From UBA11475 sp902486425 (lineage in GTDB: Bacteria > Bacillota > Clostridia > Christensenellales > Borkfalkiaceae), in NCBI GenBank assembly GCA_902486425.1, contig CABTOK010000004.1, positions 1-64,000 of the forward strand: a stretch of DNA of 64,000 nt, written 5' to 3'. Below the pieces are notes generated by a model, which saw only the letters and a program-made list of their open reading frames with translations, was not told where the DNA came from and ran no database searches. The position numbers were made by a program, and so were the translations under genes. Positions 24,946 to 32,853 of the stretch are shown here, piece by piece; position 1 is the first letter of the stretch, and each line of letters begins with the position of its first letter.

Positions 24946-27411
24946 TTACTTTTTCGTTGCAAGCATCGGTTCGATAAGTTTTTTAATGTAAATTTCGGGG
25001 AAGTTAAACAGCGACGCTAATTCGTAAACTCTTTCGGGAGTCGGAGTAAAGACGCCTTTTTTTACTACCCAACGATTTACCTTGCGGTCGTACGCTTCGC
25101 TGCAAAGGTGATGATACAAATCGTTCTTATCCTGATTTTTATATTCGAACTTTTTAAGAGAGTCGAGACTTCTTCTTTCAAAATAATCGCTATAATCCGC
25201 AACATTCGCAGTTACAACGTAAGTCTTGCCGAACTCTATGTCCTTTATTATAACTACGGCATATTCGTCCGTATAGGTCTTGTAATCGACGGGTTTGCCG
25301 TCCGCCGTTACATAGTATACCTTTCCGTTGCAGTTTTTAAGCTTCAGCGTTACCGTTCTGCCGGACGGCATAACGGACTTATCGCCCGTCGCGAATATCG
25401 TCGTAACCGACTTACCGCCCGTGACTTCGGTTTTTATTGTCGTAAACATTTCTTTGTCGCCGCCGTCTTCGTAGAGCTTATATTCTCCGTTGCCTTCGAA
25501 TACGTTGAGTTCGAGATTTACGGGATTTGCAACCGAATTTGTATGTTTATCGCCGGAAAGCGGTAAAATCGTTCCCGCCTTCGCAAATACGGGGATAGTG
25601 TCGAGCCAGCGGTAAATTTTCATCGTTTTGCCCTTCTTACCAGCATAATATACTTCGCCGGTGAAGATATCCGTCCACGTTCCTTCGGGGAACCATACTT
25701 CGAGTTCCGATATACCGTTATAAATCGATTTTCCGGTTATCGGACATACGAGAAGTTCGCCGAAATAATATTCGTTTCTGTACTTATAAGCGTTTTCGTT
25801 TTCGGGATCTTTATAGTAGAGCGGTTTTATAAGCGTTTCGCCGTAAGTATGGACTTTGTAGCCCTCGGAATAAATATACGGAATCATCGAGTGACGGAAG
25901 CGGAGATATTCTTCCGCGACAAGTCCCGAACCGTTCATGAATACCCACGGTTCTTTAGTGAGAGTTTCCGCTTCGGTGCAATGGAGTCTCATTATCGGGG
26001 AAAACGCGCCGTACTGAATACTTCTCACATAAAGTTCGTTATCCGTTTCGCCGCCGAAATGTCCTCCTATGTCGTGACTCCACCAGGTATAGCCGACGTT
26101 CGACGCGGTAGCGGTAAAGTACGGGAGATAATTCAAAGTTCCGTACGTAATCGTCGTATCGCCGGAAAATCCTACCGGGTATCTGTGCGAACCTATCTTA
26201 CAGTATCTCGAAAGTATAAGAGGTTCTTTATGATTTACCGCATTATCGAGATAGTGATAGTGGTTTAAGCACCATAACGGATCGAGCCCCGTCTTTTTGG
26301 TTCTGGTACCCTGCTGCCAGTCTATCCACCAGAAGTCCACCCCGTCGTTTTCGTAAGGCTTGTGAAGAATTTTGAAGTAGTTATTGATAAAATTATCGTC
26401 GGTCATATCGAACTCGACGGGCGTTTTATCGGGCGTTTTATTCATCGCCGCACACATATCTTTATACTGATCTTCGAAAAATCTTACGCCGTCTTTCGGA
26501 TGGAGATTGAGCGTTATTTTAAGATTCATCTCCTTTATATCTTTAAGAAGGCGTTTATAATCCGGGAAGAGCTTTTTATTCCAGCTGTAACCCGTCCAGC
26601 CGAGCCAACCGTTGCCCCAGGCAGGATCGGTGCCGTATTCGGCTTTGCGCAAATCTTTCGTAAGATTATAATCTTCGTCTACTTTCGTTGCGGGGTGCCA
26701 GTCCATATCTATCGTAGCGACGGTGAACGGAACGTCGCGGTCTTCGAATCTTCTTAAAATATTAAGATATTCGTCCTGCGTGTAGACGTGGTATCTCGAC
26801 CACCAGTTTCCGAGAGCGTATCTCGGAACAAGCGGAACGTTTCCCGTTATTTTATAAAGGGCCTTTACCGCTTCTTCGTACTCGTGTCCGTAAACGAATA
26901 CGTAATCGTCGGCTTCGGGTACGAGCCTGTCTTTCAGATCGCCGTCTTCGCCGAGAATAAGGCTTTCTCTGTCGTCTATGACCGCCACGCCTGTTCTGGA
27001 ACATACGCCGTCTTCGAGCGGACAGGTCGAATGATCGTCGGATATGCTTACGGAGCCGCAATATCCGTCGAGAGTTCTGTAAGTCCCTTTTAAGTTACCC
27101 TTATTGGTAAGAAGAACGTTTTTGCCGTTTACGATAGCATATGATTTTTTGTACTCGTCCGCGACGAAAAGTTCCGTTTTATCGGTGATAATCATTATCC
27201 CCCCGGCAAGCTCTTCGACCGTAAAGTCGACCGGCGAAGTATCTCTGAACCATACCGACTGGGTGGCTTCGTCCGTGAACAAACCTTTATTCCCTTTTTC
27301 TATTCTGAACAGTCTGTCAAAGAGCACCGTTATGCGGTAATCTTTATAGGTTACGACGTTTAACGGATTCGCCCTGGGCGAAGTTTTTGCGATAAGATGT
27401 TTGTCTAACAT
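24946..27411 (-). CDS. GH31 alpha-glucosidase-type glycoside hydrolase
   Basis: An 821-residue family 31 hydrolase, cytoplasmic (no signal peptide). The N-terminal beta-sandwich (1-180) leads into the barrel with the W-W-S-R-Y and D-M-D-W-H motifs. The nucleophile Asp is in W-W-I-D-W-Q near residue 363. The acid/base Asp is in F-S-G-D-T near 418. C-terminal beta domains follow, with an unusual last 60 residues rich in Lys and Tyr that lack family resemblance. ATG follows GGAGAG. Divergent from it is an AraC-type regulator (27581), probably its activator. It probably releases alpha-linked glucose or xylose from oligosaccharides taken up by the cell. Exact specificity is not readable. Confidence 0.88.
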   Translation of the reverse strand: MLDKHLIAKTSPRANPLNVVTYKDYRITVLFDRLFRIEKGNKGLFTDEATQSVWFRDTSPVDFTVEELAGGIMIITDKTELFVADEYKKSYAIVNGKNVLLTNKGNLKGTYRTLDGYCGSVSISDDHSTCPLEDGVCSRTGVAVIDDRESLILGEDGDLKDRLVPEADDYVFVYGHEYEEAVKALYKITGNVPLVPRYALGNWWSRYHVYTQDEYLNILRRFEDRDVPFTVATIDMDWHPATKVDEDYNLTKDLRKAEYGTDPAWGNGWLGWTGYSWNKKLFPDYKRLLKDIKEMNLKITLNLHPKDGVRFFEDQYKDMCAAMNKTPDKTPVEFDMTDDNFINNYFKILHKPYENDGVDFWWIDWQQGTRTKKTGLDPLWCLNHYHYLDNAVNHKEPLILSRYCKIGSHRYPVGFSGDTTITYGTLNYLPYFTATASNVGYTWWSHDIGGHFGGETDNELYVRSIQYGAFSPIMRLHCTEAETLTKEPWVFMNGSGLVAEEYLRFRHSMIPYIYSEGYKVHTYGETLIKPLYYKDPENENAYKYRNEYYFGELLVCPITGKSIYNGISELEVWFPEGTWTDIFTGEVYYAGKKGKTMKIYRWLDTIPVFAKAGTILPLSGDKHTNSVANPVNLELNVFEGNGEYKLYEDGGDKEMFTTIKTEVTGGKSVTTIFATGDKSVMPSGRTVTLKLKNCNGKVYYVTADGKPVDYKTYTDEYAVVIIKDIEFGKTYVVTANVADYSDYFERRSLDSLKKFEYKNQDKNDLYHHLCSEAYDRKVNRWVVKKGVFTPTPERVYELASLFNFPEIYIKKLIEPMLATKK

Positions 27412-27486
27412 TTTCTCTCCTTTTTTTTCCTGAATTCTTTGAATTTTACCTTTTTGTTTTTAATCGGAAATCTTTTTTCCATTTAG

Positions 27487-27515
27487 TTGAAAAAGATTTC
27501 ATTTCATGTTAAACT
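27487..27515 (+). promoter_or_regulatory. Promoter of the AraC regulator
   Basis: TTGAAA (27487-27492), 17-bp spacer, TAAACT (27510-27515). It lies in the divergent gap shared with GH31. Confidence 0.65.
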
Positions 27516-27580
27516 TATCATAAAAGTTGGCATAATTGTTAAAAAAACTTTACAATATTATCAAAAAAATTGCGGTGTTT

Positions 27581-28366
27581 ATGAGAAACGAATTTAATTA
27601 TGAGTCGCACAGAGATTTTGAGGAATTTTACGCTTCGTTTGACGACGAGACGCCTATTCACTTTCACCGGTCGATAGAATTCATGTTCGTAAAGTCGGGA
27701 GAGAAGCCTTATACCGCAGGATCGGAATCCGGCGTTATCAGAGCGGGGGAACTTCTGATCGTTCCTCCTCTCTTTCCCCACTCGTTCCATCCGATACAGG
27801 GCGGCGGTGCAGTAAAATGCAACGTCCTGCCCTCAAAATACAGCGACATATGGGAAAACTTTTTAAAAGGCAAAACGCCCGCTTCTCTTATCGTAAAAGA
27901 CCTTAACCTTGCCGCCGAACTCGAAGAACATCTTTCGGTAATAAACAATACCTCCTCTCCTGTACTTAAAGACGGCGTTTACAAATATGTTCTGGGAAGA
28001 ATTTTCCAGAAAGTGAAATTTACCGACGCCCCGAAATCGAAAACAAGCGGCTTCGCCACCGAGGTTTTAAGATATATAGACGAAAATTTTTCGGACGATA
28101 TTACTCTGGACGAAACCGCCAAGGAATTCGGGTATTCGAAATATTACTTTTCTTCTCTTTTTAACGAGAGATTCAAAACGAACTTCAGAACTTACCTTAA
28201 CAACGTGCGAATCGAAAAGGCAAAAAAAATGCTCGAAACTTTGCCCCTTTCGGAAGTCGCTTTCCTCTCGGGATACAAAAGCCTGCAGTCGTTCTTTTTT
28301 AACTTCAAAAAAGTGACCGGGATCACCCCTAAAGAATACGTCCGTTCTCAGAATATTTCGGAATAA
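27581..28366 (+). CDS. AraC-family transcriptional regulator with cupin sensor
   Basis: A regulator of about 261 residues. The N-terminal cupin domain has H-F-H-R-S-I-E-F near residue 26 and I-V-P-P-L-F-P-H-S-F-H, typical of sugar-sensing AraC proteins. The C-terminal pair of helix-turn-helix motifs covers about 165-255: L-D-E-T-A-K-E-F-G-Y-S, then V-A-F-L-S-G-Y-K-S, ending P-K-E-Y-V-R. The start is set at ATG 27581. An upstream TTG at 27536 would add 15 basic residues not typical of the cupin, and no good ribosome site exists for either. It is divergent from the GH31 gene and probably activates it in response to its sugar; this is inference from arrangement. Confidence 0.87.
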   Translation: MRNEFNYESHRDFEEFYASFDDETPIHFHRSIEFMFVKSGEKPYTAGSESGVIRAGELLIVPPLFPHSFHPIQGGGAVKCNVLPSKYSDIWENFLKGKTPASLIVKDLNLAAELEEHLSVINNTSSPVLKDGVYKYVLGRIFQKVKFTDAPKSKTSGFATEVLRYIDENFSDDITLDETAKEFGYSKYYFSSLFNERFKTNFRTYLNNVRIEKAKKMLETLPLSEVAFLSGYKSLQSFFFNFKKVTGITPKEYVRSQNISE

Positions 28367-28445
28367 ATTTTTATACAAGATATATTTAACTTATAAAAAG
28401 CACAAAAAACATAACCTTTCAATTTTACTTATATTCAAAGCAATA

Positions 28446-28485
28446 CAAAAAGCCGTCCGGGATAACGTCGGACGGCTTTTTGTAT
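28446..28485 (+). terminator. Terminator between the AraC regulator and mgtE
   Basis: AAAAGCCGTCCG/CGGACGGCTTTT hairpin (one bulge) with T run. It can serve both converging transcripts. Confidence 0.88.
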
Positions 28486-28558
28486 TTTTTTATATATTTT
28501 TCGGTACGGTTTCAACAAACCGTCGTTTATATACGGTAACGTTACGACGATACAGGTA

Positions 28559-29932
28559 TTAAAGCAATGCGCCTGCAAGAGCGCAGAATACAAGAAGCGA
28601 AAGCGCGTCTACAATGGTTGTTATGAACGGACTTGCGACTACTGCAGGATCGAGTTTTATAAGCTTTGCGAAGAGCGGAAGCATACAACCGATGAATTTA
28701 GCCATAACGACGGTTATGGCAAGAGCGAACGCAACCACAAGCGAACGGATTACCGTATAATCGTATCCGAAAATAAGTCTGTCGATAAGCTGGAGCTTCA
28801 AAAAACAAGCCGCGCCGAGACATACGGCGCAGATAAGCCCTACCCGCAATTCCTTCCATACGACTTTGAAAATATCTTTAAATTCTATTTCGTTAAGAGC
28901 TATTCCTCGGATAATGGTTACCGACGACTGTCCTCCGGCGTTACCTGCGGTGTCCATAAGCATGGGTACGCATGCAACGAGAACGGTCGGAAGCATCGCT
29001 TCGTAATGATTGAGTATAAGTCCCGTAAACGTTGCCGAAACCATCAGAAGAAGCAGCCACGGTATGCGCGAAGCCCATATTCTCCATACGCTGGTTTTAA
29101 GATAAGGCTTTTCGGTAGGTACGATAGCCGCCATCTTTGCGATATCTTCGGAAGCTTCCTTATTGATGATGTCGATTATATCGTCGACGGTTACGATGCC
29201 GACAAGACGTTTTTCTTTATCGACTATGGGCATCGTCAGAACGTCGTACTTTTTGAATAAGTGAGCGAGGGTTTCCTGATCGGTGAAAGTCTCGCCGTAA
29301 ATAACGTCCTCTTCCATTATGTCGCCGATGCGGGCTTCGGGCTTTGCGAGAATAATATCTTTTATCGAAACTACGCCTTTAAGAACTCTCGCAGAGTCGG
29401 TTACGTAAAAGGTATTGATCTGCTCGGTATCCTTTGCAAGTTTGCGGATTCTGGCAATAGCAGTCTCTACGGTCATTTCAGTCTTAAGGTCGATATACTC
29501 CGTCGTCATTATCGTACCGGCGGTATCGTCTTCGTACTGCAAAAGTTTGTTTATCGCCGCGCGAGTGTCCGGGTTGGAGTTTGCAAGAACTCTTTTAACT
29601 ACGTTGGCGGGCATTTCTTCAAGAAGGTCGGCCGCATCGTCCAGAGACAAATCTTCGATTATGTTGTGAACTTCGGCGTCCGAAAGTTTGCGGATGATTT
29701 CTTCCTGTATATCCGGAGAAATGTATGAAAATACGTCCGCAGCCGCGCCCTTGGGAAGCAATCTGAAAACTTTGACCATGTCTTCGTCGTCTTTGATTTC
29801 TTCGAAAAATTCCGCTATATCCTGTTCGTACATATCGGAAAGCTCTCGCTTCAACTCACCGTATTTCTTTTCTTTTAACAGTTCGTTCAGTTTTGCGAAA
29901 ACGTTTTCTACGTCCATTACGTCGTTTTCCAT
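28559..29932 (-). CDS. mgtE: MgtE magnesium transporter/channel
   Basis: A 457-residue Mg2+-gated Mg2+ channel. The N-terminal superhelical domain (about 5-130) with L-L-E-E-M-P is followed by two CBS domains (about 135-255; V-D-D-I-I-D-I-I at the end). The linking helix leads to the C-terminal five-helix pore (about 285-457) with P-M-L-M-D-T-A-G-N-A-G-G-Q-S, which holds the Mg2+-site Asp/Asn and the first pore motif. It is full length. ATG follows AAAGGAGG. It is preceded by an M-box riboswitch with terminator (30107-30305), so it is shut off when Mg2+ is plentiful. It stands alone as a transcription unit. Confidence 0.95.
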   Translation of the reverse strand: MENDVMDVENVFAKLNELLKEKKYGELKRELSDMYEQDIAEFFEEIKDDEDMVKVFRLLPKGAAADVFSYISPDIQEEIIRKLSDAEVHNIIEDLSLDDAADLLEEMPANVVKRVLANSNPDTRAAINKLLQYEDDTAGTIMTTEYIDLKTEMTVETAIARIRKLAKDTEQINTFYVTDSARVLKGVVSIKDIILAKPEARIGDIMEEDVIYGETFTDQETLAHLFKKYDVLTMPIVDKEKRLVGIVTVDDIIDIINKEASEDIAKMAAIVPTEKPYLKTSVWRIWASRIPWLLLLMVSATFTGLILNHYEAMLPTVLVACVPMLMDTAGNAGGQSSVTIIRGIALNEIEFKDIFKVVWKELRVGLICAVCLGAACFLKLQLIDRLIFGYDYTVIRSLVVAFALAITVVMAKFIGCMLPLFAKLIKLDPAVVASPFITTIVDALSLLVFCALAGALL

Positions 29933-30106
29933 GTTTATGCCTCCTTTTGTTTATTTAATCCTTGCGGCTTTTTAAGTTTTATGCTATCTGCGGTTAATTA
30001 AAGTTAACTACTATAATAGTATGCTCCTTGATATTATCTTCGAAACGGAAAGGTTCCTTTTTGCCTGCTTGCCGGGCGGAATTCACCTAACTGGTCGCTC
30101 TTAAAA

Positions 30107-30142
30107 AAAATCAAACCCCATGCGGAAAGCATGAGGTTTATA
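30107..30142 (-). terminator. Regulated terminator of the M-box
   Basis: On the reverse strand: AAACCTCATGC/GCATGGGGTTT hairpin followed by GATTTTTTTTT, directly after the aptamer. Confidence 0.85.
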
Positions 30143-30144
30143 GT

Positions 30145-30305
30145 TAAACGGGCTATCGTCCGAGCTTTAACTTTACAGGGCGGTGAAATTGTGTTATGCT
30201 GCGCCTTGAGTCGACGCAACCTGTTCAAACCGAAGCAAAATTGTCTCCACTTTTGCTCGGCAACAATCCATATCCCTGTATGAGCCTTGCCTACCGATCT
30301 TCAAT
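30145..30305 (-). ncRNA. M-box (ykoK-type) magnesium riboswitch
   Basis: On the reverse strand the conserved M-box blocks follow in order: GGTAGGCAAGGCTCATACAG, GGATATGGATTG, TTGCCGAGCAAAAGTGGAGAC, then after two helices GAGCTCGG-like and GATAGCCCG sequence. It lies between a consensus promoter and the terminator at 30107, in the leader of mgtE, the classic target. Low Mg2+ should allow read-through. Recognised by eye against the remembered consensus. Confidence 0.87.
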
Positions 30306-30314
30306 TGTATTAAA

Positions 30315-30343
30315 ATTTTAATCCTTAAAGGTCCTTTTGTCAA
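30315..30343 (-). promoter_or_regulatory. Promoter of the M-box/mgtE transcript
   Basis: Reverse strand: perfect TTGACA (30338-30343), 17-bp spacer, TAAAAT (30315-30320). Confidence 0.88.
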
Positions 30344-30408
30344 CGATTCTTACTATACTAAAAAAATTTTTTTTATTTTTTCGTTTTAAAAGCCGCCGCG
30401 CGCCGCCG

Positions 30409-30437
30409 TTGACTTTACTCTTTATCTTTGCTAAAAT
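30409..30437 (+). promoter_or_regulatory. Promoter for a leaderless transcript of the gene at 30444
   Basis: TTGACT (30409-30414), 17-bp spacer, TAAAAT (30432-30437). Only 6 nt separate the -10 box from the ATG and no Shine-Dalgarno exists, so transcription should begin at or next to the start codon. Confidence 0.75.
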
Positions 30438-30443
30438 TTATAT

Positions 30444-31463
30444 ATGGAATTATTTTCGGACAGTCTTAAAAAAGACAAAAAAATGAATACGGGCAATACG
30501 CTTTACGAACTTACGGAAGAATATCGTGACGACGATAAGAACGTATTTTTCCGGCGGTTGAAAATCAACGTAAGCGCCGCAAAAAACGGCGGTACGGTAC
30601 GCATAGCAATGATTTCGGATCCGCGATTCAATTCGTGCGATATACAAGATTTAAGCGATCCCGAACTTCAATACACCTTTTCGAAACGAACCGAACTTGC
30701 CTTCGGCGAATCGGCGGAAAGTGTGGATAAAGCAATGGACTTTATAAAATCGCTCGGCAATATAGATAAAACGATTGTTACGGGCAATCTCTGCGACTAC
30801 CTTTCGCACGGGGCGATAACGCTTGTCAAGCGGCATATTTTAAGCTCGGTTCTTAACTTTACCGCCGTTCCCGGCAGAACCGACTTCACTAAAAAAACGG
30901 GAACGCACACCTTCGACACGACTCCTCTTTTTGAAAGAGTAAATACTCTTAAAGCCGCACTCGGAAACGATATGTTTTACCGCTCCGAAATCATCGGTAG
31001 CGTTATGATAATTACGATGATAAACGCGACGAAGGTCCGCCCCGACAAAGGCGCCGATTCTGATAAAGAATTTTCGGGGCACTATCTTTTTTCGCAGAAA
31101 GAAGCTCTTATTAAAGACCTTGATTCTGCCCGCAAAAACAGACTTTCGGTTCTTATCTTCGAGAGCGAACCGCTCTTTTCGACCATATGCGATATAACTT
31201 CCGCATCCGAAGCGGATAATCCCGAAACAAAATTAAATTTTAACAACCTTACCGGGAACAGAGATTCGGATACCGCTACCGACAAAGCCGTGTATTCGAT
31301 TATCTCAAACGGCGCGGACGTGATAAAAGGCGTTTTTTGCGGCGCAGATAATTTTTGCGCGACAAAATTAAAAGGAGATAACGGCGATATTTTACAGATA
31401 GCCACCGAACCCGTCGTAAAACATACGCCTTTCGGGAGCCTTCTTATCATCGAAATCGGATAA
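30444..31463 (+). CDS. Metallophosphoesterase-fold protein with all metal motifs lost (probable pseudoenzyme)
   Basis: A 339-residue protein whose order of strands follows calcineurin-like phosphoesterases, but each metal-binding motif is altered. The first, D-x-H, reads S-D-P-R-F-N (near residue 58). G-D-x-x-D reads G-N-L-C-D (about 114). G-N-H-D reads P-G-R-T-D (about 140). The single-His motif reads F-E-S-E-P (about 235). The final G-H-T-H reads C-G-A-D-N (about 300). It therefore cannot bind the two-metal centre in the usual way. The frame is intact and the promoter is near consensus, so it is probably expressed as a binding or regulatory protein. It is divergent from the mgtE riboswitch transcript. 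The fold assignment is from motif spacing and should be viewed as probable. Confidence 0.65.
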   Translation: MELFSDSLKKDKKMNTGNTLYELTEEYRDDDKNVFFRRLKINVSAAKNGGTVRIAMISDPRFNSCDIQDLSDPELQYTFSKRTELAFGESAESVDKAMDFIKSLGNIDKTIVTGNLCDYLSHGAITLVKRHILSSVLNFTAVPGRTDFTKKTGTHTFDTTPLFERVNTLKAALGNDMFYRSEIIGSVMIITMINATKVRPDKGADSDKEFSGHYLFSQKEALIKDLDSARKNRLSVLIFESEPLFSTICDITSASEADNPETKLNFNNLTGNRDSDTATDKAVYSIISNGADVIKGVFCGADNFCATKLKGDNGDILQIATEPVVKHTPFGSLLIIEIG

Positions 31464-31752
31464 ACAAAAATTATACGAATAATTTACCTCTTATTTGTAT
31501 AAATATATAAATGTAAACCGTTTTGTATTGTATTTTGAGTAACTTGCGAAGGTACGGCATTAAATTCGGGTTTAAGGCATTATGTTTTTAACATAATCGC
31601 ATTATTTTTATGCTCTAAAGCTAAAAACGCTTGACAATACGGTCAAAACAATCTATTATATATAGGCTAAGCGAGAATGCGAAAGGCTTTTTGTTCGGCA
31701 GGGGTAAGCTTTTATGCTTATAAACATATCGGAACCATTTCCGATATCATAT
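31464..31752. other. Leader gap before the initiator tRNA
   Basis: It holds the tRNA promoter at 31631-31659 and a 94-nt 5' leader that includes a small dyad (CGGAAC... TTCCG region, about 31728-31747). No gene is seen. Confidence 0.5.
31631..31659 (+). promoter_or_regulatory. Promoter of initiator tRNA
   Basis: TTGACA (31631-31636), 17-bp spacer, TATTAT (31654-31659). Confidence 0.88.
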
Positions 31753-31830
<78 letters not shown>

Positions 31831-31833
31831 TTA

Positions 31834-31865
31834 AAAGAACAGCGCTTCGGCTGTTCTTTTTTTAT
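31834..31865 (+). terminator. Terminator after tRNA-fMet
   Basis: AAGAACAGC/GCTGTTCTT hairpin followed by seven T. Confidence 0.85.
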
Positions 31866-31868
31866 CCC

Positions 31869-31897
31869 TTGCATTATTCGGCGGAGTTTGATATTAT
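31869..31897 (+). promoter_or_regulatory. Promoter for a leaderless transcript of the SDR gene
   Basis: TTGCAT (31869-31874), 17-bp spacer, TATTAT (31892-31897), then 6 nt to the ATG at 31904. No ribosome site at normal distance. Confidence 0.7.
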
Positions 31898-31903
31898 ATT
31901 TAT

Positions 31904-32827
31904 ATGGAAAACAAAAAAACTACCGAAAACAATACTAAAAAATACGTTCTCGTAACGGGAGCGTTCGGAGGAATGGGACTAAAAACCTGCGAACTTCTGC
32001 TAAATAAGGGTTACGCTGTCATCGCTCTCGATAAAAAAATAAAAATGGCGGACTTTCAAAGCACCGTTACCGGCGAACCCTTGCCGTTTTTTCCGATAGA
32101 GTGCGACGTCACCGACGAAAATTCGGTTAAGGAAGCTTATCTGGAAGTTACCGAAATTACCGGAAATCTTTTCGCGATAATTCATTTTGCGGGTATATAT
32201 ATGCTCGACTCTCTGATCGAAATTCCGGAAAGCAGTATGCGGAAAATCTTCGACGTGAACTTTTTCGGGGCGTATCTTATAAATAAAAATTTTGCGGATA
32301 TGCTCGTTAAAAACGGGCGTATAATAATCACGACGAGCGAACTCGCACCTTTGGACCCCCTTCCCTTTACCGGTATTTACGCCGTTACCAAAGGCGCGCT
32401 CGACAAGTATGCGTACTCGCTTAAAATGGAACTTCAGCTTAAAGATATTTACGTTTCGGTCATACGCGCGGGCGCGGTTTCGACGGGAATGTTAGGCGTT
32501 TCGACTGCGGAACTCAATAAATTCTGCGAAAAGACCACTCGCTATAAATACAATGCCGAACGCTTCAGAAAGATCGTGGATAGCGTGGAAGCGAAAGCCG
32601 TCCCGCCTGAAAAACTCGCCGGAAAAGCAATTAAAATTCTCGAAAATAAGAAGCCGAAATTCGCATATTCTATAAACCGGAACAAACTTCTTATTCTTCT
32701 CGATATTTTACCGAAAAGCGTAAGATTTTACGCGATAAAAAAGGTATTAAAGCCGAAACCCGAACAAAAAGATTTATCTGAAAATACCGCAAAAACCAGC
32801 GCAGAACCGGAAAATAATAATATCTAA
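31904..32827 (+). CDS. Short-chain dehydrogenase/reductase
   Basis: A 307-residue NAD(P)-dependent oxidoreductase of the classical SDR type. The cofactor loop T-G-A-F-G-G-M-G is near residues 18-25. An acidic residue after the second strand (A-L-D-K) suggests some NAD preference. The catalytic Ser is in T-T-S-E-L (about 144), and Tyr and Lys in Y-A-V-T-K (about 158-162). The C-terminal 60 residues are longer than usual and charged, with a basic stretch. The family reduces or oxidises sugars, steroids, fatty acyl groups and others, so the substrate is unknown. It is a single gene with a leaderless-type promoter and a terminator at 32829. Confidence 0.85.
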   Translation: MENKKTTENNTKKYVLVTGAFGGMGLKTCELLLNKGYAVIALDKKIKMADFQSTVTGEPLPFFPIECDVTDENSVKEAYLEVTEITGNLFAIIHFAGIYMLDSLIEIPESSMRKIFDVNFFGAYLINKNFADMLVKNGRIIITTSELAPLDPLPFTGIYAVTKGALDKYAYSLKMELQLKDIYVSVIRAGAVSTGMLGVSTAELNKFCEKTTRYKYNAERFRKIVDSVEAKAVPPEKLAGKAIKILENKKPKFAYSINRNKLLILLDILPKSVRFYAIKKVLKPKPEQKDLSENTAKTSAEPENNNI

Positions 32828-32828
32828 A

Positions 32829-32853
32829 AAGAGCGGTTTTACCGCTCTTTTAT
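32829..32853. terminator. Terminator between two convergent genes
   Basis: AAAGAGCGG/CCGCTCTTT hairpin with a TTTTA loop. It overlaps the end of the reverse-strand gene at 32850. Confidence 0.8.

Noticed and set aside
29020..29040. Match to the dispersed motif inside mgtE
   Set aside because: Only the TTTCGGCAAC core matches; it lies in a conserved coding stretch and lacks the flanking bases.
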